Positions 50,433-62,936 of a DNA stretch of 64,000 bases are shown here, piece by piece. Below the pieces are notes generated by a model. The model was not told the origin of the DNA and did no database searches. It saw nothing but the letters and a program-made list of their open reading frames with translations. Position 1 is the stretch's first letter; every line of letters begins with the position of its first letter. Origin of the DNA: Notolepis coatsorum (Eukaryota; Chordata; Actinopteri; Aulopiformes; Paralepididae); assembly GCA_963971535.1 (NCBI GenBank), contig OZ020587.1, positions 160,345,856 to 160,409,855 on the forward strand, in the 5' to 3' direction. The translations under genes were made by a program, and so were the position numbers.

Positions 50433-52115
50433 ATGGACGCGCTGGTGCAGCAGCTCGTACAGGCGAACATGGAACAACAGGCCCGGCACGAAGAGGCCCT
50501 GCAAGAACAGAGGAAACAGATGGGGATGATCCACGCGGAGCACCAGCGGATGGCCTCTCACCAGCGGGACGAAGGGGCCGCAGGGACGCGGCCTAACCCC
50601 GGGCGCTTCATCCCCAAGCTGACGGAGCAGGAGGATGTAGAAGCCTATCTCCTAGCGTTTGAGCGCACCGCCGGCCGGGAGGGCTGGCCAGAGGACGACT
50701 GGGGGGGACTGCTGGCCCCCTTCCTGTCGGGTAATGCGCAAAAGGCCTACCAGGACCTGCCACCGGAGCAAGCCGAGAACTACACTCGGCTAAAGCAGGA
50801 GATTTTGTCCCGTTACGGCCATAGTCTGCAGTCCCGTGCGCAGCGGTTCCATGACTGGGTGTATGACGCACAGGCCTCCCCGCGCTCCCAGATGCACGAC
50901 CTAGTCCGCATAAGCCGAGCCTGGCTAATGACCGACCCCGGAGGGCCCACGGTCTTGGAACGGATTGTTATGGACCGCTTTGTCAGAGCCCTCCCTTATG
51001 ACACGAAGAAGCAGGCGAGTCAAGCGGACCCCCGCTCCGTGGAGCAGCTAGTGAATATTGTGGAGGCCCACCAGGTAACGCGGGACTTACTCAAAGGGGG
51101 GCGAGGGGAAAAGCCAGAGCGGCCGAGAACAAGGAGGGGTCCCGACGAGCCCAGCCCAAGGGGCCGGGTAGGGAACGCAGGTGATCCCGAACTACCCCGA
51201 AGAAGACCGCTGTTCGACCAGGACCAAAGACGCTGCTATGACTGCGGCGAGCCCGGGCATCTCTCGTGGAACTGCCCAGGCCGGGATGTGTCCATGCCAT
51301 CGGCGGCAGCTTCAGACCCCCGCGGAAAGACGTGCAATTATGGCGCAGCCTGTTGGGCCCATAAGGAAACATCAGCGACACTTTTACCCGTGCGCGTCAA
51401 CGACGAAGATGCCGTAGCGCTCCTGGACTCGGGTAGTGTCATAACGCTGGTTCAGCCCCATTTGGCACACTGCAACGCAGAGGCTCCGCAAGTGTCAGTG
51501 TCCTGTGTGCACGGGGACACAAAGTTGTATCCCACAGCGCAGATCACCCTGACAACCACCAAGGGGGTCTGCTTGATGACAGCCGGCGTGATACCCAACC
51601 TGCCGGTAGCGCTGCTGATTGGTCGAGACTGCCCCCTGTATCGCCAGCTGTGCTCAGCCGTCATCTCCCTGCGCACCCCACCCTCTACGGGTAAACCGAG
51701 GAAGAGGAAAGGGTTACGTCAGCCAAAGGTGTGTGCTCTGAACGTAACGGGGAGTGAGACTGAGACGGCATCAGATGTGGGTGACGACGCGCCGGAACCC
51801 CTGAATATACCGGGGAGTGAGACGGAGACGGCATCAGGTGTGGGTGACGACGCGCCGGCGCCCCAAGCGGGCCCCGAGACGGATAGCAGTGACGAGGACC
51901 CATTTGCGGAGTTCCCCCAGGCGGACGAGGTGGGGAGGGACCTGGCGGGTCAGTTCGGAACGGCCCAGCTGGAAGACCCAAACCTAACGCAGGCCCGGGC
52001 GAATATCAAAACCGTAGATGGAAATCCAGTGGAGGGGGTGAGTAACCTGTCATATCCTCACTTTGCAATAAAAAGACAACTGCTGTACCAAGTCGTAAAA
52101 AAGAATGATGAGGTT
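50433..52115 (+). mobile_element. Gmr1-like gag and protease region
   Basis: The capsid-like gag part runs to about 51180. A CCHC zinc knuckle (CYDCGEPGHLSWNC) is near 51235 and a retropepsin active-site motif (LLDSGSVITLV) near 51420. A short duplicated acidic segment (GSETETAS) occurs twice near 51755 and 51810. Confidence 0.87.
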
Positions 52116-52132
52116 AAAGATCTATTGCTGGT

Positions 52133-52614
52133 ACGTGCGGCTAGGTGGTGTAGTGGGCAAGGCACTCGCCACCAGTGTGGAGACGCTAGGATTCGCGTGT
52201 TCGAATCCAGCTCTGCACATTGTTTTTCAGTTTGGCTGGTCGTCCGCAGTAATACACATTGGCCGTATTACGGGGAGGGAAAACTGAAGGGTGGGGATCG
52301 AACGTTGTGAACAAGCGACTCCTACAAGTCGGTTGGTGCGCCTGCGCAGTAGAATCAGGAAGTGTCGGGGGCAGCGTGAGCCTCCCACGCGTTACTCCTC
52401 GACACTGAGAGATCGAGCTGCGCAGGTGAAAAGATGCGACTGCTGTTACCTCAAGTACCGGAGGGGACTTGTGCTATGTATGACTTAGTCCACATTGCAG
52501 CCGGCTTGTGGGAGGCAAGAAACAGCGTTCGTGACAGGGGAGGGTTGAATTGGATGATACGAAATTGGGATGGGAGAAAATATGGAAAAATGGGAGAAAA
52601 AGTGGATCAAAAAA
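52133..52614 (+). mobile_element. tRNA-derived SINE, copy 3, inside the Gypsy element
   Basis: Exact 17-base flanks AAAGATCTATTGCTGGT at 52116-52132 and 52615-52631. The head contains GTGGTGTAGTGGGCAAGGC and the B-box GTTCGAATCCAG; the tail is A-rich. It belongs to the same family as 43936-44396 and 49209-49687. Confidence 0.93.
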
Positions 52615-52639
52615 AAAGATCTATTGCTGGTGCCGAAAT

Positions 52640-53700
52640 TCTTTATTCCCACTGTACTCCAGCTAGCGCATTCACATATCCTCGGAGCGCACCTGGGCAT
52701 GGACAAAACCATGGAGCGCATAAAGGCGCGTTTCCATTGGCCGGGCATGAAGAGAGCGGTAGAGGACTACTGCAGGAGCTGCCCAGAGTGTCAACGCGCA
52801 GCACAAAAGGTACACTATAAAAATCCTCTGATCCTGCTGCCCATCATAGAGACCCCATTCTCAAGAATTGCCCTCGACGTGGTGGGCCCTCTAGTCAAAT
52901 CCTCCCGAGGCCACCAGTATATACTGGTAATCATAGATTATGCAACACGTTACCCCGAAGCCATCCCGTTACGCACGGTGATGGCCAAAATTGTGGCACG
53001 GGAGCTCTTTCATTTGTTTAGTCGGGTGGGAATTGCCGACTCTATTCTCACTGATCAGGGCTCGTGCTTTATGTCGTGGGTCATGAAAGAAATGTGCAAA
53101 CTAATGAAAGTGGAACAGCTGCGAACCTCCATATACCATCCACAGACGGATGGGCGGTGCGAACGCTTTAACAAAACACTGAAAAGCATGCTAAGAAAGG
53201 TGATGGAGAAGGATGGGAAGAATTGGGATCAGTTGTTGCCCTTTCTGATCTCTGTGCGTGAGGTCCCACAGGTTTCCACTGGCTTCTCGCCGTTTGAGCT
53301 GCTCTACGCCCGCAAGCCGCGGGGTCTCCTGGACATCGCAAAGGAGATTTGGGAGGAACAGCCGTCGCCCCACCGGTTTCTCATAGAGCATGTGCAGGTA
53401 ATGAGAGACAGGATGAAGGCGCTCTGGCCAGTGGTGAGAGAACATATGCAACAGGCCCAAGACGCACAGAAGCGCATTTATGACCGGGGCGCACAGCCAC
53501 GGGAGTTTAATGTGGGGGACCGGGTCCTAGTACTGGTTCCGACAGCAGAGTGCAAATTCCTAGCCAAATGGCAGGGAACCTACGACATAATCGAAAAAGT
53601 GGGTCCCGTCAACTACAAGGTCCACCAGCCCGACCGTAGGAAGCATCGACAGTTATACCATGTTAACCTGTTGAAGAAATGGCATGCCCGGGATGTGTTG
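52640..53700 (+). mobile_element. Gmr1-like integrase region
   Basis: Recognised by the HHCC zinc-binding part (HSHILGAHLGMDKTMERI, CRSCPECQ), the rve catalytic core (LDVVGPL, LTDQGSCF, YHPQTDGRCERFNKTL) and a C-terminal part (VGDRVLVLVP, WQGTYDIIEKVGPVNYKV). It lies upstream of the reverse transcriptase region. Confidence 0.93.
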
Positions 53701-54551
53701 CTCTCGCCCCCCCCCTCTCCCCCCTTTTGCGCAGCAGGTGGCAGAGGCGGCCGATGTTCCCATCGGGGAACAGTTGTCCCCGACCCAACGGCAGGAGCTT
53801 CGGGAGCTGGTCCAACAGAACCGGGACGTGTTTTCGGCCACGCCGGGCCGCACCACATTGGCCCAGCACCACATCATTACCAGCCCGGGAGACAAGGTAA
53901 AGCTGAAGCCCTATCGTATCCCAGAGGCAAAAAGAGAGGCCGTAAGAAGAGAAGTGCGGGTCATGCTGGAGATGGGAGTGATTGAGGAGTCTCATAGCGG
54001 GTGATCCAGTCCTTTTTTTTTGATAATTTTTTTTTTATTATTCACATGAAACAAGACAACATATTAACCACAATACATAGAACTTCACAAGAAAATAACA
54101 AAAACAATAATAATAATACAGACTAACAATTATACAGACAAGAGAAAAGAAAACAGAGTTCAACCTTCTAAATTTTAATTCCAAGGGGTACTATCTAATA
54201 AATGGTCTTTCCCAGTGTTCAGCCCTGATTCCCGGCCGTGTGACCCTATATTAATAAAACGTACATCTCCAATCCACCACAAGGACCATTTTTTGCGAAC
54301 ACGACCCGAAAACAGAGCAATGAACCTTCATGAAAAAACAAAAACCTGTAGAGGTGTTCCATAGACTCACAGAGACTGTGTAAAAGTGGCCAAACAGTGA
54401 AGAAATAGTTAAATAGTTAAATAGCTGCCCCCCCATAATATCCCCAGCTAAACTCAAGATGACAAGACAAAAGACAAAACAGACAAAAACATTTCCTCCT
54501 CCCCCTCCCAAGAGACCGCCGGACTCACCCGAACACGCACCCCAACCCCGC

Positions 54552-55843
54552 TCAGCCGCACACTGCGGTCTTTACCTTCTCAGCTGGTGCGAACCACAGG
54601 TCAATTCCAGCCTGCCCCACCCCAATCACCCGGGCTGTGGATATCTCAAGATAAATCACATCCAATAGAGTTAGGGACCAGTTAATCATTGTAAGTTTCT
54701 CAGGCTCCTTCCATCTCATTGCTATTAGCTTCTTCGCTGCTGTGACGCCCGCTAGGACAACCCTTTTCAGTTGTACGGACGCGGGTAGTGTCGTTATATC
54801 GTTCAGGAGTAGCGTAACAGCTGTGAATGGGATAGTTAAGCCACACAGATCTGAAAGTTTGTCCGTTATTGACCTCCAGAAGCGGGCCACTGGTGGGCAA
54901 TCCCAATACATATGCATATAAGTGCCAGTGGCCTTTTGAGAGCACAAAGTACACCGAGAGTCGGTTATCAGTCCCATAGCATACAGCTTCCTAGATGTAA
55001 GATAGGTCCTATGAATATAATTAAAATTAATTTGCTGGTGATTGGGGTTGCGGGAAGATAATGCCACATTTGCCCAAACATCATCCCAGTCAAACTCGGG
55101 GTCCAACTCCGGGATATCCACACGCCAGATTGTATCCAATGATAAATTTTTATACGTGGATTGAATTAAGAGCGTATAAAAGTCGGAGACAAACCCTCTG
55201 GATGTCGTCCTGTCCACTATGAGCCTGAGGAAGGGGTGTGGGTGCAAGGCTTGAGCCCACGGTACGCCATGCGCCCTCAGTGCTGACCTTAGTTGAAGGT
55301 AAAGAAAGAAGGACTCGCCGGGAAGATCATAAAATTCTCTTAAGTCCTGAAACGCACGGAGGCCGTTCTTATCATAAATATCCTCCAGAGTATGCACTCC
55401 CCTCCTTTGCCATTGAGGAATATTAACCGGCTTGTGTCCAACAAGTAATTGCTGGTTATTAAAAATTGGAGAGTCCAGGTGCCAAGGACATTTAACCCCA
55501 CACGACCTCTGTACATTACGCCACGTTTGGATCACGTGAGTTATGATCGGTCCATACCTCAGCCGGCATTTCGAAATAGAGACAGTGGAGTACACTACAT
55601 CCTGCAATCTTAGCGGAGATACCGCCGCCGCTTCTAAGGAGCGCCACGATACAGCCTCTACAGGGTCTAGCCAGCACATCAGAGGTCTCAGTGAAAAGGA
55701 CCAGAAATAAAGTTTAAAATCAGGGATTGCGAGGCCCCCATCTTGTTTTCTACGTTGAGTAGTAGCCCTTTTGATTCTCGGGCGTTTGTTATTCCAGATA
55801 AACTTAGATACCATCGATTGTACCTTGCGCCAGTGGTCTATTG
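54552..55843 (-). CDS. L1-type ORF2, C-terminal region
   Basis: Resumes after the MITE with HWRKVQSMVSKFIWNNKRPR and GGLAIPDFKLYFWSFSLRPL. A cysteine/histidine motif CTLCSQKATGTYMHMYWDCP is typical of the end of L1 ORF2. The frame is open to about 54552. Confidence 0.88.
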
Positions 55844-56398
55844 CAGTGGTTCCCAAAGTCGGGGTCGCGACCCAAAGGTGGGCCGCGAGCAGCCACGGGT
55901 GGGCCGCGAGATGATTTAAAAAAAATAATTTTTTTTTTTTTTTGTCAGGCCACTGAACTTAGAAGCAGGCCAGGACAGTGTTTCTAGTTGTATTCTAAAA
56001 TTCTATTCTATTGTATTCTAAAATGTGACTATATGGTTTTATATTAACTTAATAAATAAACAAAAACGAAAAATCTACTTATTTCAACGAACATTTCAAA
56101 CTAAATAACAGATTATGCACATAAAACGCTGAAAACAACCGAAGCAACAATAGTATTTTAATGAGGCTATTATTATTATCATTATTATTTTGCAACAAGT
56201 TAGCCCTCTCATAAATAGCACATATAAATGAATAACTAACTTGAACTAACTTAATAGGATTGAAGTGATATTTGGCTTAAAAAATCGGTTACATGGCAAA
56301 AAAAAAAAAAAAAAAAAAAGTCAGACGATGTGCATTGGGCCGCGGCTCTCTGACGCCTTATTTTCTGGGCCCTGGCCTGAAAAGTTTGGGAACCCCTG
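55844..56398. mobile_element. hAT MITE (CAGTGGTTCCCAAAGT ends) in L1 ORF2
   Basis: 555 bases, CAGTGGTTCCCAAAGTCGGG to GTTTGGGAACCCCTG. An exact 8-base duplication GTCTATTG lies at 55836-55843 and 56399-56406. Non-coding, with A-rich runs. Confidence 0.93.
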
Positions 56399-57088
56399 GT
56401 CTATTGGAGGGGGCAGGGGGAGCATTGAGCTAATAAAATGTATCCTAGGCAGGATGTTCATTTTGATTATGGAAGCCCGGGCTTGTAAGGAGTTAGGGAG
56501 GGACGACCACCTGTCTAGATCCTGGCGTATTTTATCATAAGTACCCGTGAAGTTGTACTTAGTAGTTTGGTTCAGCGTGGGGAATATCTCTATGCCCAAG
56601 TATTTAAAATGTTCTACTATGGGGATATCAGCTGGTAGTCGTACCGCCTTGGCCAGTTCATTAAGAGGTAGGCAGGCTGATTTGTTCCAGTTAATCTTAA
56701 AACCTGACAATTTACCAAAGTCGTCGATTATCCTCAATAATTTTGTGGCCGACCGGGAGGGGTCGTCCATGAAAATCAGCAGGTCATCCGCATAGAGAGC
56801 AATTTTGTGTGGAGTATTGTTGACCATTATGGGGACGATGTCCTCCGATTGCCTAATAAATTGGGCCAAAGGTTCGAGGGAAAGCGCGAACAGTCCCGGG
56901 CTCAGAGGGCAACCCTGTCTAGAAGATCTGGAGACTGGAAAGAGTGTGGAACAGTTTTTGCCTGTCAGTATCATCGCAGACGGCGAGGCATACAGGACTT
57001 TAATCATATGAATAAAACTCTTTCCAAGACCCATGACCTCAAGTACCTTCCACAGGTATGACCACTCAAGTCTGTCAAACGCCTTCAA
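56399..57088 (-). CDS. L1-type ORF2, reverse transcriptase core
   Basis: Continues with [40 protein letters not shown] and the catalytic YADD in [14 protein letters not shown]. Then come [10 protein letters not shown] and [10 protein letters not shown]. It is interrupted by the hAT MITE at 55844-56398. Confidence 0.9.
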
Positions 57089-58875
57089 GACAGAACTGTG
57101 GACGGAGTTGTATTGTCTTTACTGTTATTGATTACATGCAACAGCCTCCTAAGATTATCTGCAGCCAGACGCCCCGGGATAAAACCAGTTTGATCGCAGT
57201 GTACCAATACAGACATAAATCTCTGCAGGCGACGGGCCAGCACCTTGGCAAACACCTTTAAATCGGCCCCGAGAAGACTCAAGGGTCTATAGCTACCACA
57301 ATCATTGGGATCTTTGTCCTTCTTGAGAAGTAAAAAAATCAACGCCATATTGACATCTCTTGAGAACTCCCCTTGTTCGATAGCGTAATTGATCATATCG
57401 AGCATCAATGGACCCAGTTGGTCCCAGAAAGCTAAATACACTTCGGGTGGAATACCATCCCAGCCTGGTGCCTTACCCCTCTGCATTTCAACAATCGTCT
57501 CCCTCAATTCTACGAGAGTAATCGGTCTCCCCAGTTCCTTGGCCTCTTCCTCAGAAATGTGGGGTATCTCAAGCCCGCCAATGAACGATTCAAATTTAGA
57601 GTCATCAAGATTACCCTCTGAGCTATATAACTGTGAGTAAAACTCTTTAAAAGTGTCATTGATCTTTTTCGAATCAGTAGTGACTGCACCCTGGCTCGTT
57701 CTAATCGAGGGGATATCCGAGAAATGATCATTTGAGCGTATTTTCATTGCCAATAGATGGCTAGGTCTGGAGCCGTGAAAATAGTAATTTTGTCTTGTCC
57801 TATGTATCAAGAACTCAGACTGTTGTTTAAGTATGGAGTTTATTTCTTTTTTGACTATCTTACGTTGTGTGTTTAGTCGTTCATTATAGTTAGTTTGCAA
57901 GGATGCGTATAGGTCCGCATATAATGATTCCAGTCCTTCTAGCTTTTTTGACCGGGATTTTCGCAAATTGGAGGCAAATAGTGTGACATGACCCCTGATA
58001 AATCCTTTCAATGCGTTCCACAGGACCCTGGGGTCTTCTACTGTGCCAACGTTGATCTGCAAAAATTCAGCTAGTTTACTCCTGAACTCAGAACAGAAGT
58101 CATCGTTCTTTAGCAAGGTCGAATTAAAACGCCATCTGGGAGCTCTTGCGGAGAGCCTGCCAAAGGTTGCCGTAAGGAAAATCCCCTTGTGGTCTGAGAG
58201 AGCCAAGGGAACCAATGAGACATCGAAACTATCAAACATATTAGGGGACGCGAATGCATAGTCAATTCGAGAGAAGCTTTTGTGTCTGGCTGACAGGTGA
58301 GAGTAATCTTTGAGGGTGGGGTTGCATAAGCGCCAAAGGTCTGTGAGCCCCGTGTCTTTGGCCCACATCCTAAGGGCCTTAGAGGCCCGTTTTTGGTCGC
58401 TCGTTTCAGAGGGCCCGGACCTATCCATCTCCGCATCCCAGCACGCATTAAAATCGCCACCCACAATGAGAGCGTATCCATTAAGTTCCAACATATTCTT
58501 CGTGATTGTATTATAGAACGCTGAATCAAATGTGTTAGGAGCATACAATGCTATTATAGCCATCTTCCTATGCAAGAATTCAACTTTTGCTATAGTAATC
58601 CTTCCCTCCGTGTCCGACCATACATCCAAGATTTTGATATCAAGGTTACGTCTTGTAACTATGACTACTCCTTTCGTCTTATCATCGGCTGAGGATGAGG
58701 AGATAACGTGATATTGCCGATTTGCCAGTCTTGACACGTCACCTACCAATAAATGCGTCTCGCTAAGGAGAGCAAGGTCAATATTTCTCCTCTTCAATAG
58801 CCAAAGGACACTGGCACGCTTGTGTGGGGCGTTAAGCCCTCCTGCGTTCCAAATTAAAATATTCAATTTAGCCAT
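57085..58875 (-). CDS. L1-type ORF2, endonuclease and start of reverse transcriptase
   Basis: Starts at an ATG ([20 protein letters not shown]). The APE-type endonuclease has [24 protein letters not shown] and LSDHKGIF. The beginning of the reverse transcriptase has [40 protein letters not shown] and [20 protein letters not shown]. The frame stops at TVLS just before the [12 protein letters not shown] motif. About seven or eight bases seem missing there, and the next segment continues in another frame. Confidence 0.9.
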   Translation of the reverse strand: MAKLNILIWNAGGLNAPHKRASVLWLLKRRNIDLALLSETHLLVGDVSRLANRQYHVISSSSADDKTKGVVIVTRRNLDIKILDVWSDTEGRITIAKVEFLHRKMAIIALYAPNTFDSAFYNTITKNMLELNGYALIVGGDFNACWDAEMDRSGPSETSDQKRASKALRMWAKDTGLTDLWRLCNPTLKDYSHLSARHKSFSRIDYAFASPNMFDSFDVSLVPLALSDHKGIFLTATFGRLSARAPRWRFNSTLLKNDDFCSEFRSKLAEFLQINVGTVEDPRVLWNALKGFIRGHVTLFASNLRKSRSKKLEGLESLYADLYASLQTNYNERLNTQRKIVKKEINSILKQQSEFLIHRTRQNYYFHGSRPSHLLAMKIRSNDHFSDIPSIRTSQGAVTTDSKKINDTFKEFYSQLYSSEGNLDDSKFESFIGGLEIPHISEEEAKELGRPITLVELRETIVEMQRGKAPGWDGIPPEVYLAFWDQLGPLMLDMINYAIEQGEFSRDVNMALIFLLLKKDKDPNDCGSYRPLSLLGADLKVFAKVLARRLQRFMSVLVHCDQTGFIPGRLAADNLRRLLHVINNSKDNTTPSTVLS

Positions 58876-60641
58876 GGTCGAGCTTGTATAAATGCGTAGA
58901 GAACATACCAGTGCAGCCAGGCTGAGTACAGAGGTGCTGATCCCGGCGGGCCCGGACGGTCAATCCCAGGAGTTCAGAGGAGGAACAATTACACACATTT
59001 AAGACAACAGTACATAAAACACATAAAAATACCACCCCAGCTACAGCCCCCCCTCCTTCTACTCTAAACCCTACCCCACCCGTCCTATTATAAGGCCCCC
59101 TATACCCACTCTCCAATCCCCACCCTATGCCCCATCCACTGAGGATGGTCATCTTCCTATCACTTCCCACTAGAGACATGGATCAATAAGACGCTCCCCA
59201 CTCCAACCCCCCTCTAAATAAACCCCTGAGTAAACCCCCACTAGTCCAATAAACACAAATAATAATAAAAATAAAACTCAATAAAGATATCGGTCGAAAC
59301 CCACCTGAGCCCTGGCCCCAACATGAGACAACCATAATGGTAAAAATAGCCATTATTAAATAATAACTCCACATCAACCTGCAACCATCTATTTCCGAAT
59401 CTGCGCTTCAACGTCGCATTGTAATAGCCCAAAAGGGTATAGGAAAATTCAAAACAAAATTAAATTAAAGCATCCCAGCCGATAGTCTAAGGCAGGATCG
59501 GGTCACAGGTTAATTGTGCAAAATTGTGTGAACAATGTCAATTAAACAATGACAAAAAAAAAGAAAAAAAAAAAAGGAAGGGAAAAAAAAGTGTTATGGT
59601 CAAAGTGCACCCCTTTAGCTGTCCCTCTGATCAGGCACAACGGCTGAAATGACATAACCTATGTAAGAATAGAATTAAACACATTCATTCATTAATTAAT
59701 TAATCCGGGGATGGTAATAGGCAACACCTGACACCACCTGTTATCATACATTGTTTCAATAAAGATATCGGTCAGAGCAGTTAGTCCAAGGTAGGATCGA
59801 ATCACAGTTAAATTGCTCATTCAAATGCCATTAAAACAGCGACAATAATTATTATATAATTACTCAGCATCAACCCTGTAACCATCTACCTTGGAGTCTG
59901 CATATTAATGTCGCAACGTTATAGCATAAATGGATCACGGAAAATTCAAAACAAAATTAAGGCAAACCAGCAGTTAGTCCAAGGTAGAATCAGATCACAT
60001 TTAAATCGCGCATACAGATGACATAAAAACAGCGACAATAAGAAAGAAAAAAGAAAGGAAAAGAGGGGCATGGCTAAAGTGCAAGCCATATAACCATATA
60101 GCCATGAAGTGCAAGCCATACCCGACCGAACCTGTTATCATATATTGTATATGCATATTCAACCGACCTTGGCTTCTACTATGGATCCCAAAGTTCAAAA
60201 CAACCTGGATATAAAAATAAAAGCATACCAGAAGTTAGTTAGGGATTCGATCACTCTTGAATTGTGCAAACCAATGTCCCTTTGAACAGCAACAGCAACT
60301 AAAATACGTAACCATTAACAGGTCTCGAATGTCTCAGCGCAGACTATAGACGAAGCCCGCTGGTTAGCCCGAGGCTAGCGCATAAGCTAGTGATGAATCC
60401 GGATAGCACGTTAGCCTATTATGTACATTGTTCAGCTAGCTCGTTAGCTTCCAAAGAGGCGATACACAAGTACGACCATGAGGTCAGCTTTAGCAAGTAA
60501 CAGAAGTCATTGGGAAGCACCGCCAGTTGGATGGGCAGTGGGCAGTTAGCATGTCTGGGCATGACAGCAAGTATTTGTGAACAGTCGGCCTAATCAATGT
60601 ATATAGGCCCAAATCGCCAAGTCACTCACCCGCCATAGATA
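58876..60641 (-). repeat. L1 inter-ORF spacer with degenerate internal repeats
   Basis: Anchors of the type CAGTTAGTCCAAGGTAGGAT occur near 59477, 59780, 59968 and 60230. TTCAAAACAAAATTAA-like anchors lie a few tens of bases before three of them. They indicate three or four diverged tandem copies of a segment of roughly 200-300 bases. Confidence 0.6.
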
Positions 60642-61556
60642 TCAAGCAACAGACTCGGGTGTCTCCGCGAGATATTCCTTCGATTTAGCCAACGACCAAA
60701 ACAAACGCTGACCACCGACCTTCTCCAACACAGATAATTTCGCAGGAGCGAATAACGTGGGCCTCAGGCCTAGTTTCCATAGCTTAGTCAGGACCACCTT
60801 GTATTCGGCTCTCTGTGCTTGAACCTCCGGTGTAAAGTCCTCGAAAATGGCCACTTTGTGATCGCCAAGCCTCAGATTACCCCTTCTGGTACGAGCCGAC
60901 CGCATGATGAGATCTCTCTGCTGGAGTCTGTTCAGCTTGACTATGATGGGCCTCGGCTCTTTGTTCACGCCGGGAGAAAACCTGCCCGCTCTGTAGGCCG
61001 ATTCGCAGATAGGAGGCAAAGGGAGGACGTCCGTCCCTAGTATCTTCTGCAGCAGTTCGGGCACGGTCTCAGAGAGACGGCCCTCACCGCTGGTCTCCGG
61101 TACTCCAACAATCCTGACGTTGTGGCGTCTATCCCGGGACTGCATCTCCTCCATTGCCGACTGTAGTTTGTTGACTTCAGCCTGCCTAGCCAGCAGGGCG
61201 GATTCGAGACCCGCCATCTTCTCACACTGTAATGATACCTCCGTCGTTAGCATGGCTATTTCGTTAGCATTAGCCGATGAGGCAGCGTGAATCGTCTCCA
61301 TCTTGTCTGTCAGCGGGACTACCGCCAGCCGTATTTCTTCTGATATCTCACGACGGAGGCTGACACAGAAATCCGCCAACACTTTCTTCTGTGCTTCAGC
61401 GATGCGTGTCTCAGAGTCTGCGTGTAGCTTGGTCATGACCAAGAGCACAGCTTCGCTTAACTCCCCGACAGCGGGAGACGGTGTGGCTAGGCCCGGCGGT
61501 GACGGCTTGCTGGTTGTGGCGCATGGTTTCATGGCTCTGGTTTCCACCCCCGTCAT
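60642..61556 (-). CDS. L1-type ORF1 protein
   Basis: 304 residues, open throughout. The N-terminal part is low complexity, followed by a long coiled coil (about residues 45-145, ending LESALLARQAEVNKLQSAME). Then comes an RRM-like region with DRRHNVRIVGVPE and a C-terminal domain (YRAGRF, RPIIVKLNRLQQRDLIMRSA, IFEDFTPEVQAQRAEY). This is the trimeric RNA chaperone architecture of L1 ORF1 proteins (Transposase_22 family). The start ATG at 61556 lies about 175 bases after the element's 5' edge. Confidence 0.9.
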   Translation of the reverse strand: MTGVETRAMKPCATTSKPSPPGLATPSPAVGELSEAVLLVMTKLHADSETRIAEAQKKVLADFCVSLRREISEEIRLAVVPLTDKMETIHAASSANANEIAMLTTEVSLQCEKMAGLESALLARQAEVNKLQSAMEEMQSRDRRHNVRIVGVPETSGEGRLSETVPELLQKILGTDVLPLPPICESAYRAGRFSPGVNKEPRPIIVKLNRLQQRDLIMRSARTRRGNLRLGDHKVAIFEDFTPEVQAQRAEYKVVLTKLWKLGLRPTLFAPAKLSVLEKVGGQRLFWSLAKSKEYLAETPESVA

Positions 61557-62936
61557 CGTAGAAAGTCGAAAAAAGTCGATGAATGTATACTAAACACGAC
61601 GACTTAGCAAACAAATAAAAAAACAAATAAAAATAAAATAAAGACTAATGGGGAGAAACGTATATTCAGCACGGTAGAAGGGAGCTCATGTGAAACACGT
61701 CTACTCCATGATCGCTCAGCTCCGCCCCCCAGCGGGTGGTCCAGTCCTATTGTTTTAGTGCCGAAACCCGACTCAACAACCAGGTTCTGCAATGATTTCA
61801 GGAAGCTTAATGACATTTCAAAGTTTGACGCCTATCCCATGCCTAGAGTGGATGAGCTCATTGATAGACTGGGCCTGGCCAGGTTTATCACAACACTAGA
61901 TCTAACGAAGGGTTATTGGCAAGTCCCTCTGGCCCCCGCCTCGAGGGAGAAGACGGCTTTCTCCACCCCAGACGGGCTGTTTCATTATAAAGTTCTCCCG
62001 TTTGGCCTGCATGGGGCGCCATCTACCTTTCAGAGGCTGATGGACAGAGTACTACGGCCCCATCGGGATTATGCAGCCGCATATCTCGATGACATTATCA
62101 TTCACTCATCAGATTGGGACACCCACCTCCAAAAGGTGAGAGCGGTGTTGGGTGCCCTCCGGGAGGCGGGTCTCACCGCCAACCCAAAGAAATGCAGGCT
62201 GGGACTAGAAGAGGCAGAGTACCTGGGGTTCACAATAGGCCGGGGCAATGTAAAACCGCAGAAGAGGAAAATTGATGCGATAAGGGAGTGGCCTCGCCCC
62301 TTAACCAAGAAGCAGGTCAGGACATTTAATGGGCTAGCGAGCTATTATAGGAGGTTTATCCCTAACTTCGCTGCTCGCGCTGCTCCCCTCACAGATCTGA
62401 CCCAGGCGCGGCGGCCGTTCACGGTGAAGTGGACACCGGAGGCGGAGGCGCCGTTCGAGGACCTCAAGACTGCCCTCTGTTCGGGACCGGTGCTGGTCTC
62501 CCCGAACTTCGACAAGGAGATGACGGTACAGACAGATGCATCAGAGGTGGGACTGGGAGCGGTCCTCTCCCAGCAACTGGAGGGTGAGGAACATCCATTC
62601 TTATATGTGAGCAGGAAGCTGCTGCCACACGAGCGCAACTATTCTGCTGTGGAGCGCGAAGGACTGGCAATTAAGTGGGCACTGGAGACGCTCCGTTATT
62701 ATCTGCTGGGGAGGCGCTTCACGCTGGTGACGGATCACGCCCCCCTCGTCTGGATGGCCAAGACAAAGGGAACCAATGCCAGGGTGACTCAATGGTTTCT
62801 GGAGTTGCAATCGTTTAACTTTTCTGTCATTCACAGGTCCGGGGTGGCGCATGGCAACGCAGACGCCCTCTCCAGGAAGGATGCCTGTTGGGCGTCGGAT
62901 GCTCTTCCCCGACGGTCGGAGCTGGAGGGGGGGTAC

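Larger units (their letters stand above)
54014..61730 (-). mobile_element. Near-full-length L1-type LINE
   Basis: Inserted in the Gypsy element with an 18-base target duplication: AGCGGGTGATCCAGTCCT at 53996-54013 and the same with one mismatch at 61731-61748. The A-rich tail appears as T runs at 54014-54035. ORF1 (61556-60642) and ORF2 (58875 to about 54552) are both present. A spacer of about 1.8 kb with degenerate internal repeats separates them. A hAT MITE (55844-56398) lies in ORF2. The fish L1/Tx1-like lineages are the likely group. Confidence 0.93.
53750..62900 (+). mobile_element. Gmr1-like reverse transcriptase and RNase H region (split by a LINE)
   Basis: The segment before the LINE (53750-54013) holds the lead-in to the reverse transcriptase. 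The segment after it (61731-62900) holds its core (LDLTKGYWQVPL, GLHGAPSTFQRLMD, YLDDIIIHS) and an RNase H (VQTDASEVGLGAVLSQ, LVTDHAPLVWM). No integrase follows; the 3' LTR begins shortly after. Confidence 0.9.

Noticed and set aside
50608-51981. - strand open frames opposite the Gypsy gag region
   Set aside because: GC-rich shadow frames; the + strand carries recognisable gag and protease.
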